A stretch of 64,000 bases of DNA from Dendrophyllia cribrosa (GCA_024195265.1 JAJLRJ010000010.1:5780302-5844301), one strand, 5' to 3'. Counted from the stretch's first letter, positions 35,530 to 48,285 are shown. Numbers and translations are program-made. The notes: generated by a model from the letters alone, not told the origin.

Positions 35530-36965
35530 ACAACATAAACAGCAAGCATAGTCACCTATAAGTGATATAGAAGTGGTATTGGGTAGAAGAACAGACAACA
35601 TAAACAGTAAGCATACACCTATAAGAGATACAAAAGTGGTATTGGGTAGAAGAACAGACAACATAAACAGCAAGCATACACCTATAAGTGATACAAAAGT
35701 GGTATTGGGTAGAAGACAGGCAACATAAACAGCAGGCATGCACCTATAAGTGATACAAAAGTGGTATTGGGTAGAAAAACAGACAACATAAACAGCAAGC
35801 ATACACCTATAAGTGATACAAAAGTGGTATTGGGTAGAAAAACAGACAACATAAACAGCAAGCATACACCTATAAGTGATACAAAAGTGGTATTGGGTAG
35901 AAGAACAGACAACATAAACAGCAAGCATGCACCTATATGTGATACAAAAGTGGTATTGGGTAGAAGAACAGACAACATAAACAGCAGGCATGCACCTATA
36001 AGTGATACAAAAGTGGTATTGAGTAGAAGAACAGACAACATAAACAGCAAGCATACACCTATAAGTGATACAAAAGTGGTATTGGGTAGAAAAAAAGACA
36101 ACATAAACAGCAAGCATACACCTATAAGTGATACAAAAGTGGTATTGGGTAGAAGAACAGACAACATAAACAGTAAGCATACACCTATAAGGGATACAAA
36201 AGTGGTATTGGGTAGAAGAACAGACAACAAAAAAAGCAAGCATACACCTATAAGTGATACAAAAGTGGTATTGGGTAGAAGAACAGACAACATAAACAGC
36301 AAGCATGCACCTATAAGTGATACAAAAGTGGTATTGGGTAGAAGAACAGACAACATAAACAACAAGCATACACCTATAAGTGATATAGAAGTGGTATTGG
36401 GTAGAAGAACAGACAACATAAACAGCGAGCATACACCTATAAGTGATACAAAAGTGGTATTGGGTAGAAGAACAGACAACATAAACAGCAAGCATGCACC
36501 TATAAGGGATACAAAAGTGGTATTGGGTAGAAGAACCGACAACATAAACAGTAAGCATACACCTATAAGGGATACAAAAGTGGTATTGGGTAGGAGAACA
36601 GACAACATAAACAGCAAGCATACACCTATAAGTGATACAAAAGTGGTATTGGGTAGAAGAACAGACAACATAAACAGCAAGCATACACCTATAAGTGATA
36701 CAAAAGTGGTAATGGGTAGAAGAACAGACAACATAAACAGTAAGCATGCACCTATATGTGATACAAAAGTGGTATTAGGTAGAAGAACAGACAACAAAAA
36801 CAGCGAGCATACACTTATAAGTGATACAAAAGTGGTATTGGGTAGAAGAACAGACAACATAAACAGCAAGCATACACCTATAAGTGATACAAAAGTGGTA
36901 TTGGGTAAAAGAACACTGAGACAACATAAACAGCAAGCATACACCTATAAGTGGTATTGGGTAGA
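35530..36965. repeat. 63-bp tandem array, about 23 copies
   Basis: The unit contains 'gtggtattgggtagaagaac', 'agacaacataaacagcaagc' and 'atacacctataagtgataca', with period 63 (for example 35761, 35824, 35887). Because 63 is a multiple of three, long frames stay open on both strands (over 420 codons), but they are 21-residue repeats with no start context or homologue. The equivalent site behind paralogue C (62240-62370) has only about two units, so the array grew after the flanks were duplicated. Confidence 0.95.
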
Positions 36966-37049
36966 AGAAAAGGCTAGAGACTGCTGCGCGTCGTTTATTC
37001 AACCCACTTCTCGGTGTTTGGATATCCTAATGTAATGATCTTTCTCGTG

Positions 37050-37300
37050 TTTGATATATTACTTAAACTACCCTCTAAGAATCTTTGGTTTCATCGATTT
37101 TATAAACAACACTTATACTCAATTTTTCTATAGAAATATCCAACCATTTAAAAAAGTTCGGGTTGTTCAAATCGTCTCCGAAGGTCATAGAATGTTTCCG
37201 ACAATTTTCCCGAAGATTTCTGAGGAAGATCGGAAGTTTCCGCAAAAACGGATAAATAATCGCGCAAAACAAACATTAAAACAAACTTGAGGGCAAAAAT
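37050..37300 (-). mobile_element. LINE remnant and family upstream block
   Basis: 37060-37150 matches the 5' part of the LINE fragment at 56364-57005 ('atcgattttataaacaacac', 'ttcaattttt', 'aaatatccaac'). It is followed by 'ttcgggttgttcaaatcgt' and 'ccgaaggtca', which is the block that precedes paralogues B and C in the window. The same pair recurs at 62455-62650. Confidence 0.65.
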
Positions 37301-38289
37301 CCTTTGTCACGCGGAAATTCCAATCGATCCTGATTGCGGCAGTAGAAGCTTGTAAATAGAAGTGCAAGTACTAAAGCACAAAATTGCCAAAAAATGCAAT
37401 TTTGTTTAGATTTTCTTTGATACAAATAAATTTTTTGGCTATTTAAAGTGATACTAAATAATGATGAGATAGCCTCTTTTACTAGAAACTACACTGTTTT
37501 GAAAAGAAATAACAGATAAACCAAAGAAGGCTCCTATTACTTCAGTTCAGCTGTATTCTTATATTTTGCAATAGGATTGCTTGGAATCAGGAATAACATA
37601 TAACGTATGGGTTATTATTTAGTCAGCAGAGAAGAAAGTAAAAGAAACAGAGCATACACTTTATCAGGCATGACTTGATATAGGGCAAGAAATTTGAAAA
37701 ACAATACTGTTTTACTTGTCTAGTTTTATTCATTTCGTAATTTAGTCTGTCGTTATGGACAAAATACTTACAAAGTTTTGGTAAAATTTATTTAATGGTT
37801 TACATGTTTATCGGACCAAAGTAGCAAAACAAGAACCTTCATTGTTTCACAAAAACACAAGAAACTCGCAATAAGTAGTGAGTGATACAAACCATGCGAG
37901 TGTCCACTGGATCAATGTATCTGTACAAGGCTATAAATATAAATATTACAGACTGCAACGTTCATGGTTTTCAAACTATCAAACATACACATGTTTATAA
38001 ACACAATTTTAAGGACGATTTCAGCTTCTAAGATCTCTCCTGAGACGCCCAGTCAACTGACAAACTAAATATTGAGCAAAATGAGTCAGAAAACGTATTT
38101 TATACTTTTCACCTGGACTTTTGTTTCACAAGTACAGAGGTATTTCTGACTCATTGTTTTAATAGTCTGGCTGACCAGTTGAAAGACCGTTTCCGCGTAA
38201 ATGACTACAAAACAAGTTAGCGAACATGAGCGAAAGACAGAATAGTTGACTGACTTGCTGATTGGTTGCATGAGTAACACACCGCCTAA

Positions 38290-38665
38290 CTGTACAAGTA
38301 GTGTATGACTGAACGATAACTGACTGGCTGGACTGATGGAATGACCAGCTGATGAACTAACCGACGGCCTGCCTGCCGTCGGTAATGCGACTGACTGACT
38401 GACGGACTAACAGACGAACCAACGGACGGATTGACGGACGGATTGACGGACGGACGGACGGACGAACTGACGGACGGACGAACTGACGGAAGGACTGATG
38501 GCCGACTGACCAACGGATGGACTAGGTGACTGACTAACGGACGGAGTGGTGGACTGATAGACTAACTGACTGACCGTCTAAGTGACTAACGGACTGACAC
38601 CGGACTGGAGGGCTGACAGACGGAGTGACTGAATGACTAACTGCCTACCTGAGTGGCTGGTTGTC
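38290..38665. repeat. GACT/GACGGAC microsatellite
   Basis: Irregular four-base repeats of gact, gacg and ggac. The minus-strand Pro/Ser/Val repeats are an artefact. Confidence 0.85.
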
Positions 38666-38752
38666 AAGCTCGTCGTCCGTGGCACCTAAAATGAGTTCCA
38701 ACTCGCATTCTCTAGAAATATTCCAATGCACAAGACCATTGCTTTGAAACAC

Positions 38753-41700
38753 TTAAAGGTCGAATAAATTTCTTTCTTTTTCGTGTTCAAGCAACTCTTG
38801 GATATCTTCATCTAAATGTGCTGTCAGTTCTTCCATTTCTACATCTAAAGCCTACAAAGGCAAAAATACATAAAAGGTTACTGAATATTTCACAAATGCA
38901 AAACGGCTATGACATGACCAATACAACTTAAACAAGAAACTGTACACAGCTTGAACTCGTGGCGCCTTAACTCATTGTAGCATTATATTGACTCTCGAGT
39001 GTTTTGAGTGCTTTTACGGAGAAACATAAGCTTGAAATTATGTCTAATCAAAGGCTCCTAAAAGCCAACCCGTGAAGAAGAAATGTTAACGCGTAACGCA
39101 ATATTACCGTAAACTTACGTTTTCACACTGACACGGTTCGATATATATATATTTTTTAAATTAAACGTAAGGATTTTGACGAACGAAAAAAATAATTACA
39201 TCACTTTCATAATGTCCAGTTCGAAGAAAGAAAAAAAGGAAAAGAAAAGGAGTTAAGGAGACTCGAACTCGGGCCGTCCGGGACAAAGCTACAAGCTCAA
39301 TCCACGGCGCTGTCGAGGAACACATGCTCCAAAGGAACTAAATTTTGTTATTTTAAGGTAGATACGCATCAAAATGCGTGTTTCGGTTGAAAAATCCTTT
39401 TAGATCGATTTTAATGTTGCACTAAAAACTCCAAATGCGAAACATCTGTAAGCTTATTGTTGTCTATATTCGCTTACATCAAATTAATTATTGTTATCGC
39501 TGGATTCACGTTGATTTCTTGTTACGAAACGTATTCGTAACAAAAGCATTTACTCACTAAGTTTACAGCTAATGGAAGGAGCGAGTGAGTGAGTGAGAGA
39601 GTGAATTTCATTTAGCCACCGTTACCGATAACCCGTTCATTATGCTTTCACGTATACACGTGAATTATGCTTTATGCTTTTTACATTATGCTTTCACGTA
39701 TACACGGGTTTAAAAGTAAGACTACACTACATTCACTACATTCAGTGGCTGACACTTACAGTGCTGCTACTGTTACCGGGGCCACCTAGACAAAGATAAC
39801 CAATCACAAAACAGAACGGGAACAATAGATTCCAAAATTTGCGACTTGAATAATGAAATGTCGAGTACAGAACAATGAAATTTTAACTTTAAAATGTTGG
39901 AATCTATTGTTCCCGTTCTGCTTTGTGATTGGTTAAGTTTGTCGAGGTGGCCCCGGGAACAGTAGCAGCACTGTAAGTTCGATCGCTAAGCAAATCAGAA
40001 ATGGCAAGTTTAATATATAAAACACAAAACTTGCCGGAGCAATAATCCCACAGGAATAAGCGGCGAACACAACATCAAACGGTCCTATCCATCCATGAAC
40101 GCCTTGAATTGTCTTGAAAGCGTGCAATTGTACGCTGTAGTTCTTTATCTTGCTTCTCAAGTCAGCACACGGAAAGATTTTGCGGTATGTATTTCATGGC
40201 TGAAAGCCATATAGTCGTCGACATAAACTTAAATATGCGTGCAGAAATTTGCATGCGCTAATGTGAGACGAAAAAAAAGAAGAAAAGTCAAAGCCGGATT
40301 TACAACTCGTGTGCTCCGCCACGAGTAAAAAGGCAACTTGCTCCAAGCGCGGGAAAACATGCAACTGGTGCCAAGCGCGGGAAATCACATTGCTGACGCC
40401 AAGCGCAGAAAAACATGCAACCGATGGCAAGTGCAGGAAAACATAGAGCCGGTGCCAGGCGTAGGAAAACATGTAACCGGTGCCAAGCGCGGGAAAACAT
40501 AATCAGTGCAGAGCGCGGGAAAACAAACGTAAGTCAAGTCATTGACACGTGATTAGTTACAAAACCAGCGTGGTTAGACTGACTGGTTAAATTAAGCCCG
40601 TGGCCCTTGGTTAAAAGATAAACTTAATAAAGAAAACACATAATTACTGTCGACTTAAATAAAAAGAACTGCGCTCTACATGGCCATGCGCAGTTCCAAG
40701 GCTTTTGTCTTAAAGATTAATGCATGTCAACTGTTGTTCTTACCAGATCACAGAACAATTCTTCATGAAGTTCTTTCACTGCTGAGTTACTTTGCGTTGT
40801 TTCTTGTTCATCGTTCACCGCTAAATACTGCCGAGTCAGCAACCCACAAATCAGACCTGTTAACATAAGTTAGCGGCAGTTGACTTAACTAATTTGTCCC
40901 ATTTTAAACGAAACAAATGATTTCAGCAATCTAAGTGCATAATAGGGACGATTCAGACCATACAACTTTTTTACACACGATAAACTAACGACAACCCTTC
41001 GACATGAATCCGTTCGTGTAAATCAAACACTTGATAGCTGTGTTATTTCTTGATAGCTGTGTTATCACTGTGTTATTTCAGTAATCTAAGTGCATCATAG
41101 GGACGATTCAGACCATACAACTTTTTTACACACAATAAACTAACGACAACTCTTCGACATGAATCCGTTCGTGAAAATCAAACACTTGATAGCGACGTAC
41201 GACATGAAAAATGTATGATTTTGAAAACACTATGACACATCGTAGCCACGAACAGGATCACACGAACAGAGTCGTATGACGTGGGCAGCATACACTACAA
41301 ACGTCGCATGTGACATTTGTAAGCAAATGTTGTTCCGCGCAAATCGACCCGTTCTATGGTGACTCACCATCTAACATGCCTATAAATGAAGTGAAAACTT
41401 TAATTTACGATCGCAAAATCCCGACTTAGATAAGCAAAAATGAAAGATATCTGATTATTTTGTGCTGACTCACCATCTAACAGCTGGTCTGTATAGTCAT
41501 TAAAGTACAGTGATAGATTATCACCTGCCAACTGACTCAAAAAGTGCTGCAGACACAAGGCATCCAGCAGATAATCCTCGGAGTACACAGAAACCTGAAA
41601 CACGGAGAAACAAAACGAGGCTCAATAGAACGGTTTTAAATTGAATGTCGAAAGGAATTTCGTGTTTGCTTTGGCTTTGCATTGCTACGCTTTGTGATTG

Positions 41701-42352
41701 GCTAAAAAATCTCGCGCCAATTTCTCAACCAATCAGAAGTAAAACCAAAACCAATCGTGACTTGCTCACACGCGTTTTCCCGCGCTTGGCGCCGGTGACA
41801 TGTATTTGCTTCGAGTCCTGATTGGTTCATTGGATTGTCTGCGTCTGTTGTGATTGGTCAGAGTAATGGCTTTGGTTTTACGACACTAACTCGCAAATAA
41901 TCAGAAAGTTGTGAAGAAAATTTGCAGAGTTTTCTATATTGATGTCAAAAAGTGAGTATTTCATGGACGAAGCATTTGCCAATGAAATTCTTCCGCCGTT
42001 TTCTGTCATAGACGAATCGTGACGGGCATTATGTTAAGAAAAACGCGGGTGTATGTACTGTAGTGAAATTGTCTGTAACAATTTGATGGTTCATTAAGAA
42101 AATAGGCTGCCCAGCTTTATCATAGACACCAATCTACTTTGCAAGAACGTTAGAAAATACTCCAAAAGATGTACTGACGTCATTCTTATCTGAGGAATGT
42201 TCAGTTACCTTATTAACCTCTTTATTTCTGTCAACTTCAGCCGCATCACGCCAAGTCTCGATAATAACTTGTCTCAACTGAGGCTCCATCGCCTCGTCAA
42301 TAATACCGTTGATAATTTCATCATCCTTGGACTGTTGTATGGCTTCAGAAAC
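38753..42352 (-). CDS. 3' exons of an unidentified gene (157 aa visible)
   Basis: Four minus-strand exons with good splice sites and matching phase: 42352-42209 (VSEAIQQSKDDEIING...), 41594-41474 (VSVYSEDYLLDALCLQ...), 40856-40744 (GLICGLLTRQYLAV...) and 38851-38753 (ALDVEMEELTAHLDED..., ending NLFDL and TAA at 38753). The protein is acidic and probably helical. I cannot name the family. No further exons are visible between 42353 and paralogue B, where a LINE 3' end lies at 42975-43497, so this looks like a duplicated 3' part of a gene rather than a whole gene. A decayed copy of the last exon stands before paralogue A (28206-28350). The consistent frame over three introns argues that coding constraint was recent. 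Confidence 0.7.
39230..39330 (-). mobile_element. Possible tRNA-like SINE head
   Basis: On the minus strand 'gagttcgagtctcc' fits a B box and an A-box-like 'gccgtggattgagc' lies upstream at roughly the right spacing. The tail is AT-rich. The match is weak. Confidence 0.3.
39755..39977. mobile_element. Foldback MITE with arms of about 83 bp
   Basis: 'cttacagtgctgctactgtt' and the following 60 bases through 'gggaacaatagattcca' are inverted at 39895-39977 with only a few mismatches, around a centre of about 55 bp. It lies between exons of the unidentified minus-strand gene. Confidence 0.88.
40330..40530. repeat. Minisatellite of about 28-30 bp
   Basis: Seven or so copies of 'gccaagcgcgggaaaacatg' plus 'caaccggt'-type sequence. 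It lies in the intron between the last two exons of the unidentified gene. Confidence 0.85.
40922..41205. repeat. Tandem duplication of about 155 bp
   Basis: 'ctaagtgcataatagggacg' through 'caaacacttgatagc' occurs twice in the same direction (about 40931 and 41086) with a handful of changes. Intron sequence. Confidence 0.85.
41690..41885. repeat. Second copy of the CCAAT-rich dispersed repeat
   Basis: It matches 27322-27445 in its right part and resembles 26130-26200 in its left part ('ttctcaaccaatcag', 'aaaaccaaaacca'). Together these suggest one element of about 200 bp of which 26.1-27.4 kb keeps separated pieces. Confidence 0.6.
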
Positions 42353-42589
42353 CTAAGGTGAGAAAAAAAGTTATATATTGCCTCATCCGTAGGTAAACTC
42401 TGGCATCGATGATTGAAGGAACTGGGGAGAAGATAAGGATGAAGAGAAGCACTGGGAAGGAGAAATCACTAACACTCCCCAGGCCCCTCCCCTCTTTTGA
42501 GTCCGTCTCTCTTTTTGGGTCATTGAAGCCCAGACTTCTGTAAAGAAGGCTTGTTCTGTCTTAAGTCCACAAGAGTAGATAAAGCCCTA

Positions 42590-42730
42590 TATTAAGCGGA
42601 CACCCTCTATTAAGCGGACACTAGCTGCTTGGGCCCCTAAATTTTCTTCCCATATTGACTATAAAACGAACGCGGAACTCCTCTTTTCGCGGACACTAGC
42701 AAGAGTCTCGAGGGTGTCACTGTAGAGAAT
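42590..42730. repeat. Degraded ctctattaagcggacac repeat
   Basis: 'ctatattaagcggacaccct' and 'ctattaagcggacactag' followed by 'gggtgtcactgtag' resemble interior and end of the CAGTGGAA MITE at 3942-4295. Only the right end is recognisable. Confidence 0.45.
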
Positions 42731-42974
42731 CAGTAAATAGGTTGCCTTCGAATATTGAACTCAATATATCGCGCGAGTGAATGGCGACACAGCCAATAAG
42801 TGAGAAATAATTATTTATTATGAGGGAGAAACAAAGTTCTCGAACTCATAATAATTCACGAAGAGAAAACAAAGGAAATCACTTCTGTGAAGAAGATTTG
42901 GATATGTGATACAAATTACTATTAAATTTGGTGAACTTTTGCTTTGAATTTCTCCAAGCATTTTTAATGGTTTT

Positions 42975-43497
42975 AAGAAGCTGTATCATCATCATCATTT
43001 CATCATCATTTTATTAAACAAATAAATTATATACAAAATTATAGGCACCCGCAGGTAGCATCAAGCTAATCGAGGCGGGTGCTTTTAGAAATAAATAGAT
43101 ACATAAGAAATCACATTACAAATAAAATACGGAGATAAATAAATTGGTACATAGATAAATAAAGAAACTGAGTCTTACAAGATTTTGAGTGAGACATTTA
43201 ACAAGTCGGATAATTATTTTCACACGTCAAAATAAAATAAAACAAAGGAGAATGTCAAGAAATCGTGTCTATTATTGTGGGCACGTTAATATACGAATCA
43301 GCATTATCAAGTGTTTTGAGGAGTAATTTTCGTAGATTATTTTTGAAAGCATTTTTAGGGAGTGTTTTCAAGGTGTTCGGCAGCGCATTCCAGACCTTTG
43401 CGCCTACCCTCGAAAAGGACTTTCGTTGAATTTCCAATTTTGCACCTTTAATGTAAAAGTTATTAGAAGCTGAAGCTCTGGTGTTATAAGAATGCAC
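42975..43497 (-). mobile_element. 3' end of a CR1/L2-like LINE
   Basis: The minus-strand frame 43497-43255 has the typical C-terminus of cnidarian non-LTR reverse transcriptases: HSYNTRAS, NNFYIKGAK, FSRVGAKVWNALP and LKTLPKNAFKNNL. The 3' UTR has a stem (GCACCCGC pairing with GCGGGTGC, 43038-43085) and a tail of 'atgatg' repeats near 42985-43010. The element is truncated at its 5' side. Confidence 0.75.
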
Positions 43498-43569
43498 TTG
43501 GGAAACTTGTATCTTTTATCAAAAAAACTTGAAGAAACTTGTATCAAACACTCGAAAGAGTGTTTCATC

Positions 43570-44887
43570 AGATATTCAACGGGTTTTTTTAAAAATCGGG
43601 TTGTTCAAATCGTGTCCGAAGGTCACATGAATGTTTCCGATAATTCTCCCGAAGATTTCCGAGTAAGACCCGAAGAAGTTTCGACTAAAACTTATAAATA
43701 ATCGTGCAAAAACGAAGAGTAAAACAAGCTTGAAGGCGAAAATCCTCTGTCACGCACGCGGAAACTCGAATCGATCCTGATCGCTGCAATAGAAGAATTA
43801 GAAGCTTGTGAAGAGAAGTGCAAGCACCAAAGCATCACAGTTAAGCTGCAAAATACAATTGTCACAAAGTGCGAAGAGACAGACGGATACAAACTGGGTG
43901 AGGTGAAATTCAGGATGTGGTTCTCAATATAGACGGAGTACGGGATGAGGAGAAGCGGTAAATTGCACATTTCGAAGGCGAAATGCTGGGAAGTATTGAA
44001 ATATTTTTCGGGAAGCGGTATCAAAAAAGGAAATAATAGAATTTTAGTCAGATCGCTCCAATTAAAACTACAGGGAGCCCAGATAAACTATGTGAACGTT
44101 TGTATATGTTAAGTTTAAAGGAAAGTATCTCGCTATATGTGCAGATAAAAGGTAAGCGCAAAACTCCCAATGAATCGCCATTTTAAGCCGTAAAACACAT
44201 CATTTAGGTAAATTATGTATATTTTGAATTTTAATGTCAATATCTTGCTCCGCACTATTTTCGATGAAACGACCCTTTCGGATTAATACAAACGGTCAAA
44301 TATTTTGTTTGGGGTCCCTGTGGTCTAATGCGGCAAAATTATAAAAGAAAGCGGGGCCGATAAACAAATTTTCTGTTCTCTAACATGACTGTTAGTAAAT
44401 TCAAGGTAATAGTATTAAATGTGCTCTTAGATGTATGAGTCGGCAAATTTACATACGGTACGTGTATATCTGTTGACATAATCACGGTCATGATATTTGC
44501 TATCAATACACCGGTTTATTAAATGTAATGGATTGTTGCTTGAAGCTGTACTTGATTTCTACAAGCTGAGTTGACAAAAAGAAAGACTGAGTGTTAATTA
44601 TGTGGCTTTTAGCGTGTATCACAATAAACGCTTTAGGCCTGCAGCAAAGCAGCGCAAAAGGATCTGTGGAAATTGAAATTACAAAACTGATGCGTGACTT
44701 TCAGTGACTGTACACACAACAACTCTGACAGTTTTTCTTGTGACGTTTTTAATCTTAGCCAGCCTAGTTTTCACGAAAAATAACTTGTAAGTTTGGCTTC
44801 TAAGTATGAGTCATTATAGTGAAAATTCTTAGCCATTCGTTGGAAAACCTACTAAGCGACGATCAACAACCGTTTTAACTGTTCCGA
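43570..44887 (+). promoter_or_regulatory. Upstream region of paralogue B shared with A and C
   Basis: 43590-44040 ('gggttgttcaaatcgtgtcc', 'cgaagatttccgag') matches 57025-57430 and more weakly 28520-29010. 44470-44887 matches 57840-58260 ('catatctgttgacataatca', 'cggtcatgatatttgctatc'). The conserved TGAGTCA is at 44807-44813, 81 bp before the ATG. No other gene is seen here. Confidence 0.5.
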
Positions 44888-47800
44888 ATGGCTTTTCAAC
44901 TAAGCGAAATCCCTCTTTTTACCGCCTTGTTATGCTTGTTAAGCAGTGGAATAATCCTTGGTAAAAAGGCTCAAACGTCTCAACCCGCAAAGCCCACGAA
45001 ACATGGCGAAGTGTATCGCGCTAAAAGTGAGATCGACTCGCTGATTTACAAGTTATCTCTGGATTTGAACACCTTCACCGAAAAGAAAACCATGGCCGCT
45101 GTTATGCAGAAAGACGCCGAGAAATTAGCTCGAGTCGCCGAAGAAGAAATCGCCTTGTTAAGACCTGTTCAGCATCTTTTGGAAAAGCTTGCAAAGGGTA
45201 ACACATCGAGTGGATATCAGCGCTGTATGGCCTGGTCAGGAGGCAAAATACCGACGCGAATTGAAGCGACTGGATCTTCTCTGCCAAAACACTACACTAT
45301 AAGTGTACCAGGTATGAAATTTTGTCGAGTTTTGAATCATTTGAGGAAAACACAGTTTGCCTTTGAGAGACGCTCTAAACGTTGTGATAGAGGAAAGCTC
45401 TGACCAAAATAAAAGGAAATTTTAGGGAACAAACTCTGGATCAAATTAAAGAACAATTTTTCGGCCTGCAACTTCGAAAAATATGAAACTTTTAGAAAAA
45501 GATAGGCTTTTGCGAAATAAAGGAAACATACATGACAGTGTGAATTAAAGTTTTGGAAAACACAGAGCCCAAAAACATGGTTGAACTTTCTTAATAGCTA
45601 CTTTTTAATTTCCTCTGAAATCCGCACTAAAACGCGGATTGTAATTTCTACCGCGTGCATGTTACAAAGTTGTTTGATCGCTTTTTTTCACTATGTTACT
45701 TCTAGAGTGAAATCTTGGTTCATGTTATGTGTTTCTCATAGTTCTTCAGTCGCTCTATGAAATCCTATAGTGTAAACATTTCAGGCGGAACGTTTTAGCG
45801 ATGTTGTCTGTAAAATTTCGGTTTTCTTTACTTTCAGACCAAGGCGTAAAGAAATTTAGAGCCAGTGAACACGAATTTTTATTTCACAGCGAATTTCAGA
45901 GATTGAGACGACGCATTTTCACCTAACAGTTATCTAACGTAACCAGTTTCGAAATTAAAATTTTGTTATCTGTTTTTAATGGAGACAGATTTACTGCCCA
46001 GCTTTCATCGCTTGGAGAATTATCCAACCAATTTGCGACTGAACATTTCTTCGCGAATGAGAAATTTTAGATTTTATTCAGACACTTGTCACACTGATTA
46101 ACATGAATCCTTTCTTTCTCAGTAAATCACCGAGAACTGATAGACCGTGCATTGACACGTGACAATGGTGAAGATTTGCAAGTCTATTACCACGACAACG
46201 GACAGCATCCATTTCAAATCGACCGCGTCATCAGTGGCCTGGGAACCAAGTCGGCAACTGTCCAGTTCAGACTGCAGGCTCCAATCTCAGCCAACACTGT
46301 TGATGACGTGTCTTACTTCTTAGTCCTTGGTGCTTCGGTCAGCGGCAGTGTCATGGATAATCCAGATAAGGTGTACGCCTTCCATGACGATTTCTCGAGC
46401 TCAGCTCTGAGGAAAGAATGGGCGAAGAACAACTGGGGAAAATGGAGCGTGCAAAACGGGCGATTACTGGGAAGCACGATGCAGACTAAAGATATTGGTA
46501 AAGGTAACATTGAGGTTGGATTGTATCTGCAGTCAGGTTTTCAGTGGAAAGACGTTGAAGTAGAGATGGACTTGATGGAGACTGGGAAAAAGGGAAGCGC
46601 TACTGGCCCATTTCTGCGTCTAAGCGATGTGAATCACAGCGGGACAACAGGATGGTTCTTTCAATACTACACACCCAGTGGTAGAACTTGTACAATGAGA
46701 CCCCAGGCCAATAACAAAGAGGGCAACTCGATGAATGGAAAGTTACCCACGGCCTTTAAATTAAACACATGGTTTCATTTCAAGTACCGAGTGCTTGGCG
46801 ATAAATTTTCGCAATGGGCAAACGGTAAACTTGTATTCGACAAAGTAAAACCGAGCAGGCAATGGATGATAACAGCTGGAACTTTAGGACTGGGTTGTCA
46901 TAAATCTCCACACAACTGCAAAACATTTTATGACAACATTAAAGTGACACTCCTTGTTGTCACTCCTCCAAACATCACCTTGGGAACTCTTCAACCATTC
47001 TTTCCCAGCCAAAGTGCACTGCTAGGCGAAAAGAAGCTTCCCGTGGGCTCATGCAAGCATATACACGATGCAAGTCTCGTGGACAACAAACCGCGAGCCA
47101 AGAATGGCGTTTACTGGATCAAGACAGACCTCCAAGGAAGCTCTTCTGTGCAGACATACTGCGACATGAAAAACGGTGGATGGACTTTTGTGGGCAAAAT
47201 CAGCGGAAAAGTGGGCAACATTTACAAGACATGGCTGGTATCTAACTACAACACTGCAGCGCTGAAGAGTCCAAAGATCACAAAACAGAAAGAGTTTGCC
47301 TGCATTGACGCGCGCAGCTTGGCAGTAGATGAAGCGTCCACGGTTTTGTTGTCCAGCGGTGAGAGGAGGGATGGCTTGGGGAGTAAGTGGGTGATGTGGA
47401 GGTTGCCTGGTGACAGAGAAAAAGATTCGTTTTGGCGCCATTCTGTTGGATTCTCAGCTGTGAAGGCGGTTGGAAAGACAACCGTCATGGTGTACGCTTG
47501 GAATGGAAACAAAAAGGTAAGGTGCATTTCAGTTTAGTTCCCATTATATCGAAGGTCTTTTTTGTGAACTGTTTGTGACCAAGTTCAGGCGATTTAATTT
47601 TGCACCCATGAAATTTTAGTAATTTCAGTCATCAATTGTACTTTTGTGATCTTAAGACTAATAAAAATGGCCTCAATGGTAAATAAAATTTTTCAGAACT
47701 GCCTTCGCAGCTTTTTTGATTAAATATTTCATAACAGCAAACTTCCATTTCTCGCGCATGAATTTACTCGAAGTGAGACTTGGTGAGGGTAAAACACACC

Positions 47801-48285
47801 TTTGGGTTTACCACAATAGCACAAAAACATGTCCTTTGTGGTAGCATAAATCCATGTGCTTATGTAGGTTGTGTTTCCACACCCACCCACCCATCCTTCC
47901 ACACCTCGGCCTGTGAGCTTAGATTGACAGGTGCAAAGTGCTAGAAGAAATAAAGTCACTCTAGATCTTGCACAAACTTGTCAATAAACATTTTCTTGAA
48001 TAATGTTCATCTTTTTATTGTCTTTAACAGATTTGTTACCAGAACAAGTTCGGAATAATGCCTTACAGTGTACAAGGAGGTTCATATCCTTACGCCTCTT
48101 TGGACACCGCAGGCTCCGTCACCACTAACGACTACTGTATGGCTGTGGGGGTCATGACTAAAGGATCCACTGCGCATGGCTGGTCGCAGGATGCCAATGG
48201 TTACGACAGTCCAAGCAGCGATTCTGATTGGCCGAACAGATCATACAATCACCAGACTCCCCATCTGACAGTCTGGCTTAAGTAA
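44888..48285 (+). CDS. Paralogue B: secreted DUF2341/LamG/fibrinogen-like protein
   Basis: Three exons, 44888-45311, 46123-47516 and 48031-48285, phases as in A, 690 aa. Signal peptide residues 1-25 (IPLFTALLCLLSSGIIL). Domain order as in A. B is the most divergent in the LamG-like part: PSGRTCTMRP and GNSMNGKLP replace the GHADTCYMRP and GSYISGKLP of A and C, and it has KPSRQWM and MTAGTLG-side changes. In the fibrinogen-like part it is nearly identical to A over about 250 bp of DNA (47191-47450), including silent sites. Exon 3 carries one more codon than A (STAHGW against SAHGW). Its 514-bp intron 2 aligns with intron 2 of A. Confidence 0.88.

Noticed and set aside
35467..37035. Three overlapping ORFs of more than 420 codons on both strands
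   Set aside because: They are translations of the 63-bp tandem repeat. A period divisible by three keeps frames open on both strands; there is no start context, splice site or recognisable domain.
38753..42352. GANP/MCM3AP-like identity for the orphan exons
   Set aside because: A faint resemblance of the first exon to a helical binding segment came to mind, but the protein ends about 110 residues later, unlike that family.
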